Assembly: GCA_038209365.1 (NCBI GenBank)
Contig: JBBQXS010000048.1
Span: forward strand, 1-33,892
Source of the DNA: DASQHW01 sp038209365
Lineage (GTDB): Bacteria > Actinomycetota > Acidimicrobiia > IMCC26256 > PALSA-610
Length of the DNA stretch: 33,892 nt
Reading direction: 5' to 3'
The translations under genes were made by a program, and so were the position numbers. Below the pieces are notes generated by a model. That model was not told where the DNA came from. It saw nothing but the letters and a program-made list of their open reading frames with translations, and did no database searches. Of this stretch, positions 1 to 6,458 are shown in pieces. Each line of letters opens with the position of its first letter. Position 1 is the first letter of the stretch.

Positions 1-8
1 ATGCGCTC

Positions 9-833
9 ATGGGAAGATCGTTCGACTCGCTGGTGGACGAAGCGGCCGAAGTGTCGGTCGAGGGCTGGGACTTCTCCTGGCTGGACGGTCGCGCCACGGA
101 GGAGCGCCCTTCGTGGGGGTATCAGCGTCTGCTCAGCGAGCGGCTCACCACAGCGACGGCCGCGCTGGACATCCAGACTGGTGGTGGCGAGGTGCTCGCC
201 GGCGCCGGAGCCGAGAACTTCCCACCGACGCTGGTCGCCACCGAGGGGTGGCCGCCCAACGTCGCGAAGGCGACCGCGCTGCTTCATCCGCTCGGAGCCG
301 TCGTAGTTGCCGACCCCGAGGAGCCGCCTCTGCCGTTCGTCGACGACGCGTTCGATTTGGTGACGAGTCGCCATCCGGCAACCGTCTGCTGGTCGGAGAT
401 CGCCAGGGTGCTCGCGCCCGGCGGCGCGTATTTCGCGCAGCACGTCGGTAGCGGGACCAACGTTGAGATCGGCGAGTACTTCCTCGGATCCCTCGAACCC
501 GGCCTCGGGCGACATCACGAGATCGAGGCCGATCAGGCCCGGGCAGCAGGCTTGGAGATCGTTCACTGCCGCAACGAGCGCCTTCGCCTCGAGTTCTTCG
601 ACGTGGGAGCGATGGTGTTCTTCCTTCGCAAGGTGATCTGGACCGTCCCGGACTGCACCGTGGACCGCTACCGCGACCGCCTGAAGGACTTGCACGACCA
701 GATCGAGCGCGATGGCGTCTTCCACTCGACCATGTCTCGAACGCTCTTCGATGTCCGCAAGCCGCCGCGGCGTATAGATCCGCTACATCCGCGAGTCGCT
801 AGACGTGGGGTTTCGTCGAGAAGGTGGGGATGA
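9..833 (+). CDS. Class I SAM-dependent methyltransferase, family unassigned
   Basis: A 274-residue protein with the layout of a small-molecule class I methyltransferase. A glycine-rich SAM-binding stretch (DIQTGGGE, residues 54-61) is followed by a beta-2 segment, an acidic 'FVDDAFDLVTSRH' segment near residues 110-122, and 'EIARVLAPGGAYFAQHVG', the usual post-motif helix and strand. The C-terminal 'FHSTMSRTLFDVRKP' resembles the end of related actinobacterial methyltransferases, so about 20 residues after it are probably a read-through tail. The start lies 8 bases from the window edge, so an upstream start cannot be excluded. It is convergent with, and overlaps by 35 bases, the glycosyltransferase gene. 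The substrate is not evident. Being next to a glycosyltransferase, it may modify a similar small molecule, but that is inference. Confidence 0.8.
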   Translation: MGRSFDSLVDEAAEVSVEGWDFSWLDGRATEERPSWGYQRLLSERLTTATAALDIQTGGGEVLAGAGAENFPPTLVATEGWPPNVAKATALLHPLGAVVVADPEEPPLPFVDDAFDLVTSRHPATVCWSEIARVLAPGGAYFAQHVGSGTNVEIGEYFLGSLEPGLGRHHEIEADQARAAGLEIVHCRNERLRLEFFDVGAMVFFLRKVIWTVPDCTVDRYRDRLKDLHDQIERDGVFHSTMSRTLFDVRKPPRRIDPLHPRVARRGVSSRRWG

Positions 834-2040
834 GTTCTTCGACGGCGTCGGCGGCGCTCACGGCTCCGCCGGCGTGATTGAACGTGTTCGCGACGCGTTG
901 TGCTCCGGCGTGCATGGTCAACGTTTTGTGGATCGCTTGGCGAAGTCGTTCTGGAGTGAGGCGTTTGTGGTGCAGTCGGGTACCGGCGCCCGCGATCTGG
1001 ACGCGCCGCGCGACTTCGAACTGGTCGCGGCAGAAGGGAACGACACAGACCGGGACGCCGTTCGCGAGTGCCTTTTGGGTGATGCCTTGACCGCCATGCG
1101 AAACGACGCAGGCAGCGCGGCGCAGGATGGGCGTATGGGGCAGGAAACGCTCGACCCGGGCGTTTGCCGGTATGTCGAACCGCATCGGATCTTGGGCGCC
1201 GGTTGTGGCGACGATTGCGACGTCGTCGTCGCGTAGAGCTTCGAGCGTGGTGGCGATGAGTTTGTCGTCTGCTTGGAACACTGTTGAGGCGGTGACGAGC
1301 ACGATCGGGCGCGTTTCGTGAGCGAGCCAGTCGGGAGGCTCGACGTTTGGTTCCCATTGCACGGGTCCGACGAGGCGGACCGAAGGGGGCCAGTCGCGCC
1401 GCGGGTATTCGTAGGGTTCGGCGGTGAACAGAACGAAGCGGTTCGCGCGCAGGAGCAGGTCCTGGAGGTGTTCGACCGGTTCGAGCCCGAGTTCGGTTCG
1501 CATCGCGTTGAGAGGAGGGAGGTGCCGGTCGGCGACTCGACGCAACAAGCGGGTAGCCAAGCGGTCGCGGACTCGTCCGAGCGGTCCTCGTGCGGGTCGA
1601 AGGCCCGGCCCGTATGGTGGCGCGTCCGTCGACGAGAACATGGGCGGGAAGGGCGAGTAGTGCGCCCATGGCAACCTCGAGGCTTCGGCCGCGAAGGCTG
1701 CGCCTTCTGTGCACACATCGATGATCAACGCGTCCGGCTGTACATCGTTGATGGCGTGTTGGAGATCTGGAATCTCGAGTGTGGCGCATGCGGCAAACGC
1801 GCGTTGGAGTCGTTCGAGAGCGTCGATCGAGTTGCGGCCTTTCCAATCGTCGATCTCGATCGCTTCGATGTCGGGATCGATTGGTGCCGCATGCAGGCCG
1901 AGCTCGTTGAGGCGGTCGACGTCCGAGCCGCGAGTGCGGACGTGGATTTCGTGGCCGCGTTTGGCGAGCTCGAGCAGCACTCCGGTGCAAGGAAGGATGT
2001 GTCCTGTCGCAGGTGAGTTGTAGGCAAGAAGTCGCGCCAT
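799..2040 (-). CDS. MGT/UGT-type glycosyltransferase (GT1 family)
   Basis: A 413-residue GT-B fold glycosyltransferase like macrolide or UDP-glucuronosyl transferases. The N-terminal 'SPATGHILPCTGVLLELAKRGH' (residues 9-30) is the acceptor-side signature. The C-terminal donor-binding signature has SHGGQG at 314-319 and a PFCRDQ segment at 335-340. Members transfer a sugar from a nucleotide donor to a small hydrophobic acceptor in the cytoplasm. The start was chosen at 2040 because an AAAGGAG ribosome-binding site lies just upstream and the family motif begins 8 residues in. An in-frame extension upstream has no support. The ATG overlaps the stop of the tetR gene by one base (TGATG), so the two are translationally coupled and probably controlled by that regulator. 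The acceptor is unknown; glycosylation of a toxic compound sensed by the TetR protein is a reasonable inference. Confidence 0.88.
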   Translation of the reverse strand: MARLLAYNSPATGHILPCTGVLLELAKRGHEIHVRTRGSDVDRLNELGLHAAPIDPDIEAIEIDDWKGRNSIDALERLQRAFAACATLEIPDLQHAINDVQPDALIIDVCTEGAAFAAEASRLPWAHYSPFPPMFSSTDAPPYGPGLRPARGPLGRVRDRLATRLLRRVADRHLPPLNAMRTELGLEPVEHLQDLLLRANRFVLFTAEPYEYPRRDWPPSVRLVGPVQWEPNVEPPDWLAHETRPIVLVTASTVFQADDKLIATTLEALRDDDVAIVATTGAQDPMRFDIPANARVERFLPHTPILRRAACVVSHGGQGITQKALANGVPVCVVPFCRDQFEVARRVQIAGAGTRLHHKRLTPERLRQAIHKTLTMHAGAQRVANTFNHAGGAVSAADAVEELIPTFSTKPHV

Positions 2041-2639
2041 CACGGCGCTCCTTTCGTCGTAGCGATCATCTCGATCACGATCCGCTGCGCCGTTGCTCGC
2101 GGCAGCCCCATATCGCGACGCAGCAACTTCCACGTGTACAGGTCGGTCGCGACGATGAGCGCGACGTGTCGGCGTTCCCGCGCCGCTCCGGAAACCTCAG
2201 CGAGGTGCGGCGCAAACGTACGCGCCACCCATTCACGCTGATACGCGCGTCCGGCATCGGTCATCTGCCGAACCGCGGGAATGCGGTCTTCTTGCGCGAG
2301 CAGGCGCAATACAGCGTCGCCACCGGACTCGTAGCTGTCGTAGAGCAACCGAACCGCGTTCTTCACGTCACCGATCGGCGCGGTCGCGCGCCGATCGGTG
2401 CGCGTCATCCATCTCCACGCGGCCACGAACAGCTCGTCCTTCTGGCCGAACGCAGAGTGCACGGTCTGCACGCTCACTGCCGCATCGCTCGCGATGTCAG
2501 CCAACCGCACCTCGTCGTACGGCCGCGCTGCGAAATGAGCCCAGGCGGTGGCCGCGATTCGTTGTCGCGTTGCTGTCGCCGCGTCCGCTCGCGCAACCAT
2601 CCGGTATTGCCGCTTCGGCGCTGACGTTCGAGGAGCCAT
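2040..2639 (-). CDS. TetR/AcrR-family transcriptional repressor
   Basis: A 199-residue TetR-family protein. The DNA-binding part has a first helix around residues 20-40 (TATRQRIAATAWAHFAARPYDEV) and the helix-turn-helix 'LADIASDAAVSVQTVHSAFGQKDEL' at 46-70, including the typical KxEL end. The rest is a ligand-binding helical domain without a recognisable ligand signature. The start at 2639 was chosen because a 25-bp palindrome ends one base upstream and a -35/-10 pair fits transcription beginning about 4 bases before the ATG. An internal ATG at 2603 is the alternative. It is followed with one-base overlap by the glycosyltransferase gene, giving a regulator-effector pair that is likely autorepressed. 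Confidence 0.88.
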   Translation of the reverse strand: MAPRTSAPKRQYRMVARADAATATRQRIAATAWAHFAARPYDEVRLADIASDAAVSVQTVHSAFGQKDELFVAAWRWMTRTDRRATAPIGDVKNAVRLLYDSYESGGDAVLRLLAQEDRIPAVRQMTDAGRAYQREWVARTFAPHLAEVSGAARERRHVALIVATDLYTWKLLRRDMGLPRATAQRIVIEMIATTKGAP

Positions 2640-2664
2640 TTCGCTTGATGTTCTATCAAGCGAA
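2640..2664. promoter_or_regulatory. Palindromic operator of the tetR-glycosyltransferase operon
   Basis: A perfect inverted repeat with 10-bp arms, TTCGCTTGAT and ATCAAGCGAA, separated by 5 bases. It ends directly at the tetR start codon and covers the -10 element, the place where a TetR dimer would block RNA polymerase. Size and dyad symmetry fit a TetR operator. Binding by this TetR is inferred from position. Confidence 0.8.
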
Positions 2665-2678
2665 AGCGCAGTCGTCAA
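2650..2678 (-). promoter_or_regulatory. Sigma70-type promoter of tetR, near-leaderless
   Basis: On the minus strand a -35 hexamer TTGACG (2678-2673) is separated by 17 bases from a -10 hexamer TAGAAC (2655-2650). A start about 7 bases on would fall near 2643, leaving only about 4 bases before the tetR ATG at 2639. No ribosome-binding site exists there, consistent with the leaderless or near-leaderless transcripts common in Actinomycetota. Confidence 0.6.
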
Positions 2679-2700
2679 GGCCGAGGCGCGCCCAGGCACG

Positions 2701-2750
2701 GATCGCGCTGACGAGATCGCGCTGACGAGATCGCGCTGACGAGATCGCGC
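2701..2750. repeat. 14-bp tandem repeat, about 3.6 copies
   Basis: Three exact tandem copies of GATCGCGCTGACGA (2701-2742) plus a partial fourth unit (2743-2750). It lies between the tetR promoter and a decayed NTF2-like reading frame, so it is probably a slippage-generated array in non-coding or decayed sequence. No function is evident. Confidence 0.9.
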
Positions 2751-2751
2751 G

Positions 2752-3180
2752 TCGCTATCACGACCAGATGGGATTTCCGCCGAGTGCCCCGCGCACGAAC
2801 AGAGCATGAACGCGCACGACCTGGGCGCGGTGCGGGAGTGCATGGCCGACTCGTGCGCGGTCGAGGACCACCGTCGACTGCGCGTCGCGCACCCGCGCGG
2901 ACCCGACGAGCACATCGCCATGTTGGCGTCGGCGCTCGCGCTCGCTCCCGACTATCTCGTCGAAATCCTTCGAGACGTCGCCGTCGAGCCCTGGGGCCAC
3001 GTGATCGTGGCCCGGTCGTACGGGACCGCCACCGACGGCGGACCCTTCGAGAGCGCATACATCGCACTCTCGGTGTGGAACAGCAGCGGCCTGCTTGTCC
3101 GCCTCGGCGTCTACGAAGGACGCCGACGCAGCGATCGAGCGCCTTCGAGCCCTCGACCCGTACTTGCCTACGGACGGCTT
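2752..3180 (+). pseudogene. Remnant of an NTF2/SnoaL-like domain, frameshifted
   Basis: From the ATG at 2806 one frame reads 'MNAHDLGAVRECMADSCAVEDHRRLRVAHPRGPDEHIAML' and continues through 'VEPWGHVIVARSYGT' and 'GGPFESAYIALSVW'. This matches the SnoaL/NTF2-like domain often found at the C-terminus of actinobacterial regulatory proteins. After 'LGVYEG' (about 3119) the family's expected ending 'DADAAIERLRALDP' is found only in the next frame, so a one-base frameshift has occurred. Just upstream, 'RYHDQMGFPP' in a third frame resembles the linker that usually precedes this domain. No start for a full regulator is present. The intact-looking 141-codon frame runs into the tRNA remnant and is unlikely to be functional as such. 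It lies just outside the left boundary of the integrated element. Confidence 0.6.
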
Positions 3181-3192
3181 GCCTGCACCAAC

Positions 3193-3240
3193 TCAGCGCG
3201 CTCGGCGGGACTCGAACCGCCAACCTTCTGATCCGTAGTC
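3193..3240 (-). repeat. attL: displaced 3' half of tRNA-Arg(ACG)
   Basis: This 48-bp copy matches 10838-10885 except at 3206 and 3219. It corresponds on the minus strand to the anticodon loop, anticodon 3' strand, variable loop, T-arm and 3' acceptor strand of tRNA-Arg. Both substitutions fall in the T-stem and break its normal pairing, as expected for a copy no longer under selection. The longest uninterrupted identity (21 bp, 3220-3240) covers the anticodon region, the usual crossover zone for tyrosine integrases. Confidence 0.85.
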
Positions 3241-3250
3241 GCGCGAATGC

Positions 3251-3277
3251 GTCCGATGACGTCCGACAGCGTCCGAG
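3251..3277. repeat. Three 10-bp-phased GTCCGA direct repeats near attL
   Basis: GTCCGA occurs at 3251, 3261 and 3271, each followed by three variable bases and C. The 10-bp spacing puts all three on the same face of the helix, and they lie 10-40 bp inside attL. This arrangement suits cooperative binding of an integrase or Xis-like protein. A further TCCGA/GTCCG pair follows near 3302-3315. Confidence 0.5.
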
Positions 3278-3342
3278 AACTCAGGTTCCGTCTGGTGTTG
3301 TGTCCGAAGCCGTCCGGGCGCTCCGCACCGTTCCGGCCCGGT

Positions 3343-3363
3343 CCGTTAGAAAACTCGGTAGAA
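3343..3363. promoter_or_regulatory. Candidate integrase arm-type site, left end
   Basis: The motif pair CGTTAGAA and CGGTAGAA lies about 100 bp inside attL. Nearly the same pair, in the same orientation and almost the same spacing, is found at 10749-10768 about 70 bp inside attR. Paired direct repeats flanking the core at both ends are what arm-type sites of a tyrosine integrase look like. Binding is inferred. Confidence 0.55.
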
Positions 3364-3737
3364 GGTTCTTTGCTCTACGCCCCGCCGAGAGTGAGCCCGA
3401 TCGTCAAGGAGCGTCGTCATCAATGAGTTGTGTCGACGGGTCGTCTTGTGCGGCTTGACTCGCGCCTGGGGCTTGCCTCGGGGTGAAGTCGCAATCGGCA
3501 CCGAACACGAAGGCCGCGATCGCGCCGTAGAGCCGCAACGGCGAGCGTAACCGGGCAGGCTCCGGGCGCGTAGCCGGCACACCCGAGCGCCGGGCAGTCG
3601 CGTCGTCGAAAGCCCGATCGAGTGGCGACGGGCCGAATCGAACCCGAGCGTTTTCGCCCCTGGCGGCCTCCATGTCATCGTGGGTTCGTACCTGGAGTGC
3701 GAGTCGCCCCTCGCACCGACGTGCACCGCCGGGATGA

Positions 3738-4094
3738 CTACTTGTCGTTCGAAATCAGCTTGTTATCCACAGATGCCGTCGCGAGCATCGTGGCGGCGGC
3801 CGCCACCTTCGCGGACGTCATGACGGAAAGCTGCGTGTCGCACTCTGCGGAGGCGTAGCCGATCTCGATTTGCGCCTTCCGACCCGAGCCGAGCCGTAGA
3901 TCGAGCTGCACCAGTGCGCTCGTGCGCCACAGCCTGACCGACGCCCACGGGATCGCTTCGTATTCTCGCTGTCGATGCACCCACGGAGCGCTGAACCGCA
4001 CGCCGGCGTCGTCGACTTCCATGACAGCTCGCGTGGAGCCCAGCTGCTCTGTGTAGAGCGTCGCACGCGCCCGGACGACCGCAGCGCGGCTCAC
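3738..4094 (-). CDS. Small beta-rich protein of the element, function unknown
   Basis: A 118-residue frame starting with GTG. The middle (about residues 20-75) alternates short hydrophobic and charged strands, for example 'AVMEVDDAGVRFSAPW' and 'YEAIPWASVRLWRTSALVQLDLRL', which could be a small PH-like or other beta-barrel fold. The C-terminal 40 residues are an alanine-rich helix. No known motif, signal peptide or catalytic residue is seen. It is the last element gene before attL and follows the truncated large terminase on the same strand. A satellite accessory gene is possible. I do not recognise the family, and the fold suggestion is weak. Confidence 0.5.
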   Translation of the reverse strand: MSRAAVVRARATLYTEQLGSTRAVMEVDDAGVRFSAPWVHRQREYEAIPWASVRLWRTSALVQLDLRLGSGRKAQIEIGYASAECDTQLSVMTSAKVAAAATMLATASVDNKLISNDK

Positions 4095-4204
4095 AAGTCC
4101 TGCCGGTCGTAGGGAACCGCAAGGAACATCGTTCGGACGTTAGCGTCTATCGACACTCGACGAAACGCGCTCCGGGTCAAAGGTCCCCGCAGGAGCGCGC
4201 CGCG

Positions 4205-4600
4205 TCAACGGAGACTCGACGGGGCCGGTCCGGGTTCCGGACAGTCGTCGAACGCCTTGGACCGTCCCACTCGAGACTGGTCACGATACGCGTGTGCTAC
4301 GCGAGCGTGAACACGCGCGCATGCACCGACAACAACCGACTCATTGCCCAGCAGGTCCCGCGCTGCCTGCTCACCCGCGGAAATGATCAGTACGAACAAA
4401 CCAGGCTTCGTGAAGGCCGTATGCAACGCCGACACCGCGAGCGTGGTGCTCTTTCCCGCCTGCCTGCCGCTGCAGATCACACGATGACGCGCATCGCTCT
4501 CAACGACCTCACGCTGATGTCGCCACAACGGCCGGCCGAGCAACGCTTCTGCAAAGTGGGAGACGTCCTTTCGAGCCCGACGCAGCCCATCACGCACCAC
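4205..4600 (-). pseudogene. Large terminase subunit (TerL), N-terminal fragment
   Basis: A 131-residue frame whose first ~90 residues match the start of actinophage large terminases: 'FAEALLGRPLWRHQREVVESDARHRVICSGRQAGKSTT', with a Walker A motif GRQAGKS, then 'ALHTAFTKPGLFVLIISAGEQAARDLL'. A full TerL has about 450-550 residues. Here family likeness stops straight after this segment, and Walker B, the coupling motif and the nuclease domain are all absent. Translation starts at GTG 4600, or GTG three bases later, overlapping the end of the small-subunit gene. The protein could not package DNA alone. Either the gene decayed or a stub is kept because it overlaps terS. Confidence 0.75.
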
Positions 4601-5063
4601 CGTCGCCCTCCTCGTCGTCGTCGCTCATCTCGGCGAACAACCTCGCGACGTCGACCTGACCGGCCGCGACATCACGACCCAGCCGCGCTCGAGACAGAGG
4701 ATCAAGACCGAGCCGGGCCCGCAACGACTCCGAACGGGTCTCCATCCGGTCCCGGAGCCGTGTCGCAGGTCTCGGCGTGCCCTCCTCGTCGAGGAGACCG
4801 ACGTCACTCAGATAGGCGTCGAGACGCTCCAACGACGCCTCGCAGCGCGCCCACGCCCGCACCGCCGGCCCGTAGCTCACATCGCTCAGGTACACGACCG
4901 GTGAGCCCGGATCGTTCGCCAACGCCACGAGCGCGCTCGCCATCTCCGCGGCGCGGGGCTCCACAAGACGCGGGCTGAGCGCCCCATGCTTCGCGGCCGC
5001 GAGGTTGCCGGGCTCGAACGGCGGCCAGCTGCCCGAGGCGTCGCGCCGCACCCACTCGCTCAT
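4590..5063 (-). CDS. Small terminase subunit (TerS)-like protein
   Basis: A 157-residue protein resembling the small proteins encoded directly before terL in actinophages. It has an N-terminal 'PPFEPGNLAAAKHGALSPRLVEPRAAEMASALVA' segment with the GN..A.KHGA signature typical of such TerS proteins, then 'YGPAVRAWARCEASLERLDAYLSDVGLLDEEGTPRPATRL' and the conserved 'RARLGLDPLSRARLGRDVA' helix. The C-terminus is acidic. The family binds packaging sites and recruits TerL. The sequence is full-length, unlike the neighbouring terL. In PICI-type satellites a private TerS redirects the helper phage's packaging machinery to satellite DNA, so an intact TerS here supports that interpretation. An AGAGG ribosome-binding site precedes the ATG and a CTTGAT-N5-ATCAAG palindrome overlaps it. 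Confidence 0.75.
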   Translation of the reverse strand: MSEWVRRDASGSWPPFEPGNLAAAKHGALSPRLVEPRAAEMASALVALANDPGSPVVYLSDVSYGPAVRAWARCEASLERLDAYLSDVGLLDEEGTPRPATRLRDRMETRSESLRARLGLDPLSRARLGRDVAAGQVDVARLFAEMSDDDEEGDGGA

Positions 5064-5227
5064 GGCCAGCCTCTTGATTCCGAATCAAGCGACAGGCCGC
5101 CGACCTGCGACAACGGTGCGCGATCCCTCCACTTTCTAACGGCCGGCAGTCCTCGCGCGCCCCCGCGCAACGTTTTCGCGATGGCCGTGTCGAGCTGACG
5201 GACGGGTGCATCTGCCGTGCGTGTCAT
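5060..5227 (-). CDS. Small basic protein upstream of terS
   Basis: A 55-residue frame beginning MTRTADAPVRQLDTAIAK and ending with a stop that overlaps the terS ATG by 4 bases (ATGA), the same coupling used throughout this element. It is basic in the middle (residues 18-37, LRGGARGLPAVRKWRDR). No family is recognised and no clear ribosome-binding site precedes it, so its expression is uncertain. Confidence 0.4.
   Translation of the reverse strand: MTRTADAPVRQLDTAIAKTLRGGARGLPAVRKWRDRAPLSQVGGLSLDSESRGWP
5069..5093. promoter_or_regulatory. CTTGAT-N5-ATCAAG palindrome overlapping the terS start region
   Basis: CTTGAT (5073-5078) and ATCAAG (5084-5089) are separated by 5 bases. This is the same core and spacing as the host tetR operator at 2640-2664, and the right half-site ATCAAGCGA is shared over 9 of 10 positions. 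The site lies 6-30 bases before the terS ATG and covers its ribosome-binding site. A regulatory role is inferred. Confidence 0.45.
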
Positions 5228-5277
5228 CGGGGGGTGATGGTTTTCGGTTGTGGTGTGTCGGCTGAGTGCGTCGCGTC

Positions 5278-5303
5278 GTGCGTCCCTATAGGACGGGACG
5301 CAC
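5278..5303. terminator. Hairpin downstream of the element ATPase gene
   Basis: Inverted repeat with 9-bp arms GTGCGTCCC (5278-5286) and GGGACGCAC (5295-5303) and an 8-base loop. It lies about 70 bases after the stop of the minus-strand ATPase gene and before the terminase module. No T-tract follows, so it may be a weak terminator or another structured element separating replication from packaging genes. Confidence 0.4.
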
Positions 5304-5369
5304 AGACGCACCACACCCACTCGTTGCCGCGTGGTGCTTCGGACGCGCTTCGGAAACACCGGGATGCAC

Positions 5370-6458
5370 TCATTGGGTCGTGTCCTCCGGACTGGTTTCG
5401 AGGTCTCGCACGTAGGCGTGAAGGATGGAGCGGTTGGGACCGGATTCGCTGCGCAGGGCGCCGCGGGCGACGGCTTCCTCGATGCCCGCCCGTTTGAGCG
5501 TGGCGCTGGCCTTGACGTTCATGCGTGCCAGGAGCCGGCGTTGGGTGAGTGTCTCGCCGGCTTTCTTGGCGGCGCGGACCGCGGCCCGGGCGACGACGAG
5601 CAGTCGGGCCTCGTCCGAGTCGCTGTCGCCGTCGAGGGGCGGCCAGAGGTGCGCGGTGCTGCCGCCGTCGCGGTAGGCGGTCACCTCGAAGGTGGCGACG
5701 ATGTCGCCGCGCCGGTAGTTGCCGTACCGGTCTTTGGCGCAGATGAGGCGCAGTGTGCCGCCGTCCTCGCGGGTGAGGGGCCGGACCGCTTCGACGAGGT
5801 ACGAGGCGCCGGTGATTGCGGCCCGTTTGCGTTTCGACCCGGACGGGTGCAGCGGGTTGTCGGCGGCTTTGGTCGAGTGGTCGACGAGTTCGACCGCGGG
5901 GCCGGCGTCGGCGAGGACGCGGGCGACGCGACGCAGCCAGGGGGCGACCTCGACGTCCTTGTTCTCGTCGATGCCTTCGAGCCCAAAGGCTTCTCCGACT
6001 GAGTCGACTACGACCTTCGTGATGCCGTGTTCGGTGATTGCACAGACGAGAGCCGCGACTGCGGCGTCGCTGAAGGGTTCGCGTGGCGCGTAGTAGTGGA
6101 GACGTTCGGCGATGGTGTCGTCATCGACGTCGAACATGCGGAGGCGTTCCACGATCGCCGAGGAGTCGGGATCCTCGAAGTCGACCCATGCGACGTGGTG
6201 GCCGGCGTTGAGTTCTTGCGCGGCACCGAACGCGCAGAGCATCGACTTCCCGATGCCGGAGTCGGCGTGCAGTCCGTTCACGCGCCGCTCGTAGAACAGG
6301 TGCTCGCCGTCGTCGCGGCGCAGCACCGTGGGCATGGTCCGTTCGATGTTGCCTGCGAGGATCGGGCGGAAGTCGACCCGCGTCCAGCTCGGGTCCAACG
6401 CGTCGGGGATCGGTCCGACCATCTCGAGGATCTCGGCGACCGCGGCGTCCACCATCAC
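5370..6458 (-). CDS. RecA-like (RepA-type) replicative ATPase/helicase
   Basis: A 362-residue AAA_25/RepA-like P-loop ATPase. It shows Walker A 'GLHADSGIGKS' (62-72), a beta strand 'HVAWVDFEDP' (88-97) with the DFED signature of this family, Walker B 'KVVVDSVG' (148-155) and a sensor-like 'LVDHSTK' (191-197). The C-terminal ~70 residues look like a winged-helix-type tail (QRRLLARMNVKASATLKRAGIEEAVARG). Members form hexameric helicases or loaders of plasmids and phages. The gene follows the primase-polymerase with a GTGA overlap (GTG 6458; the ATG at 6455 is an alternative start). Together they form the element's replication module, equivalent to the pri-rep genes of satellites. Confidence 0.85.
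   Translation of the reverse strand: MMVDAAVAEILEMVGPIPDALDPSWTRVDFRPILAGNIERTMPTVLRRDDGEHLFYERRVNGLHADSGIGKSMLCAFGAAQELNAGHHVAWVDFEDPDSSAIVERLRMFDVDDDTIAERLHYYAPREPFSDAAVAALVCAITEHGITKVVVDSVGEAFGLEGIDENKDVEVAPWLRRVARVLADAGPAVELVDHSTKAADNPLHPSGSKRKRAAITGASYLVEAVRPLTREDGGTLRLICAKDRYGNYRRGDIVATFEVTAYRDGGSTAHLWPPLDGDSDSDEARLLVVARAAVRAAKKAGETLTQRRLLARMNVKASATLKRAGIEEAVARGALRSESGPNRSILHAYVRDLETSPEDTTQ

Larger units (their letters stand above)
3241..3737. other. Left end of the element without a convincing gene
   Basis: About 500 bases between attL and the first element gene. It contains three 10-bp-phased GTCCGA motifs close to attL and a pair of TTAGAA/GTAGAA motifs at 3343-3363 that recur at the right end. 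Several open frames exist on both strands but none shows a family signature, plausible start or consistent codon pattern. Most of the stretch from 3370 to 3737 shows nothing recognisable. Confidence 0.6.

Noticed and set aside
2701..2750. Tandem repeat considered as a CRISPR array or iteron origin
   Set aside because: Units are directly adjacent with no spacers and only 14 bp long; there is no Rep gene next to it.
2758..3223. Long minus-strand reading frame opposite the NTF2-like remnant
   Set aside because: Arginine-rich, low-complexity translation typical of an antisense shadow; the plus strand carries the recognisable domain.
3346..3726. Minus-strand frame of 126 codons in the left end of the element
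   Set aside because: No family likeness, very arginine- and serine-rich, and it overlaps the arm-type sites.
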